From Marchantia polymorpha subsp. ruderalis (Eukaryota; Streptophyta; Marchantiopsida; Marchantiales; Marchantiaceae): a stretch of DNA of 64,000 bases. Under the pieces are notes generated by a model that was given only the letters and a program-made list of their open reading frames with translations, had not been told where the DNA came from and searched no databases. Of this stretch, positions 62,366 through 64,000 are shown piece after piece. The translations under genes were made by a program, and so were the position numbers. Position 1 is the stretch's first letter. Each line of letters opens with the position of its first letter. The stretch lies in assembly GCA_037833965.1 (NCBI GenBank), contig AP031357.1:13722001-13786000 (forward strand), read 5' to 3'.

Positions 62366-64000
62366 TTTCATGTAGGGTTTATGCAACAAGAAAAGTATAC
62401 TGTGGTAACTTTAGAAGTTGGATACCATCGTCTTGCACAATCCTACCAAGTGGTTCCAATTCTTGTCAAGCTATTCCAACTTCTCTAGTATCCAAAAATC
62501 CAAATGTCATCTGAATGACATTGCGCAAATCCAAAGTACAACGTTAAGTGTCAAAACACTTGAAAGATAGTCATAACCCTCTAGGAAAATATGGTAAAAT
62601 ATTGTTGAGACATTTATGTTATACTTAAAGACACCTTGGAAAATTGATGGGTTGTATGACATCAACGTAACATGTTTGCTCACTTTAGAAAGAAATCTAT
62701 TCTTCTGTGAGATTTGGAGTGTTCACAAGTTTTCTTTGGCTGGATTTGCCCAACAGATTTTGATGGAAATGTTCACTCCAGCAGTGAAGAATTCAGGCAA
62801 ACACTAACCGGGCACTATGACTCTGATATATGATGGGTCTTCTTCAGGTCTCCCTGATATTAATCCACGTCAGCACAGTACTGTACCGTAGTACCTGGTT
62901 GGCACGGTAGGTTACACATACACGTCAGAAGCACATTCAGACGTTACTACATTAACCACGGAAATTATAGTTGATGCAAAGTTGACCACGTTCGTGAAAC
63001 AGTGCTTATTATGACGTTGACGGGGCAACAAAAGTGTGAACATAAATAAGTTGATTTGCTGGAAGTGAAAATATTTCCCGGCAGCTACTCCTTTCTTACA
63101 TACGCACACGATTTGTGATTTAATTTGTAAAATCAGTTCTCTTTATCTTGTAGGAAAGATGAAACTGTATAACTGTTTATCATTTTCGGGATTCGGGATA
63201 CAAGCTTGCACTTGTTTATGTATACCGATATCTAGAGACATGATGTAAATGTTTGATAAAACAAATACTTTTGCTAAATTATTGTTAACAAAAGAGTCTG
63301 ATGCCATCCATATGCACCTTAGGCGTAAAATGGCGAGGATGTGCAAGGAGGTTCAAGGTCATGTTAAAAAATAGGGTCTTGACTCGTGAATATATACGCG
63401 GCAAATATTTTTGGCCTGATAAAGTTTGATAAACTCGACGATCTTCATAGATTCTAGTGGAGAGGAGCCTGGATTTGGAGCAAACCACTGATGATGTGGC
63501 GGTGAATAGTGGTAGGGCCATGCAGACACACTAATATGTCATTTGTCGGAAATCCATCATTTCTGAGATTTGAATCTCAGCGGAGATTAATCGGGGATTT
63601 CTCAGATGAGGTTTTTTGACTGATCTACATGTGCAGTATGAAGCCTTTGATGACTGATTTCGACTCTTTTTTTTGTGTGGAAATGTGTGATCCGCGTAAT
63701 GTAGGTGAGGACCTTTGTAAACGCATATATATATTCTTTATCTTTCTTTGAGCAGAAAACCGGGGAGATCCATGCCCCATCCAATTAGAGAAGGGAGTGG
63801 AGCGAGTTGGGTGAGTTGCGTGTTCACTTTGCCACAAGCGTTATCAAAAGAGATTTTTAAGACTGGCTGGTCGATGCCATCGTGAGGGTTGAGGAAAGAA
63901 GTCATCTCCACACATGCCAAATATCTTTCACGCTTCACGTTATCAAAATCTCGAAATGCATGTGACCCCTTACGGAAAAGATGCGCCCGGCATTGAGGAA
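62366..64000. other. Intergenic DNA at the right edge
   Basis: No recognisable gene on either strand; frames are under about 80 codons and carry no motif. Composition becomes less AT-rich after about 62.8 kb, so another gene block may begin beyond the window. Confidence 0.4.

Overview
The window is eukaryotic nuclear DNA from a land plant. Most genes are split by GT-AG introns, GC-richer gene blocks alternate with very AT-rich transposon-derived blocks, and there are no operons or bacterial-type signals. Several products are plant-type: a proton pump interactor, a JMJ31-type JmjC protein, the chloroplast protease DEG1 and a DUF1977 J-protein. One gene encodes CFAP298, a factor for motile cilia that flowering plants lack. 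The source is therefore probably a plant with swimming sperm. A bryophyte is my best guess, perhaps a liverwort, judging by the long GA- and CAG-rich leaders; this is inference.

Layout: 0.2-1.9 kb (-) is the 5' part of a proton pump interactor gene running off the left edge. 5.7-13.9 kb (+) is a 15-exon JMJ31-like JmjC oxygenase. 17.7-20.8 kb (+) is the proteasome assembly chaperone PSMD9/Nas2. 21-27.5 kb is AT-rich and holds Ty1-copia remnants in both orientations. 29.8-30.9 kb (-) is an intronless DUF1977 J-domain gene. 36.3-37.8 kb (+) is an AlkB-like dioxygenase, convergent with CFAP298 at 38.2-40.3 kb (-). 44.5-50.0 kb (-) is an 11-exon J-domain/DUF3752 gene, head-to-head with DEG1 at 50.9-54.7 kb (+). 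DEG1 converges on a small type I membrane protein gene at 55.6-58.5 kb (-). 59.3-62.4 kb is AT-rich and contains a decayed LINE; two more 3' ends of that LINE family lie at 21.9 and 45.3 kb.

Exon models were built by hand from splice signals, phase continuity and remembered family similarity. Each complete model closes in frame: JMJ31 573 aa, PSMD9 235 aa, AlkB-like 309 aa, CFAP298 285 aa, J/DUF3752 684 aa, DEG1 up to 591 aa, membrane protein 209 aa. The genes do not form one pathway; the window is a normal syntenic stretch. I did not find a clear novel defence-like or clustered system. The best leads are the flagellar gene with a foldback in one of its introns, a 19-nt microexon and a GC-AG intron in JMJ31, an open in-frame intron beside the AlkB iron site, a possible alternative organellar start for JMJ31, a two-gene divergent promoter with a G-quadruplex-prone tract, and the LINE tail family.
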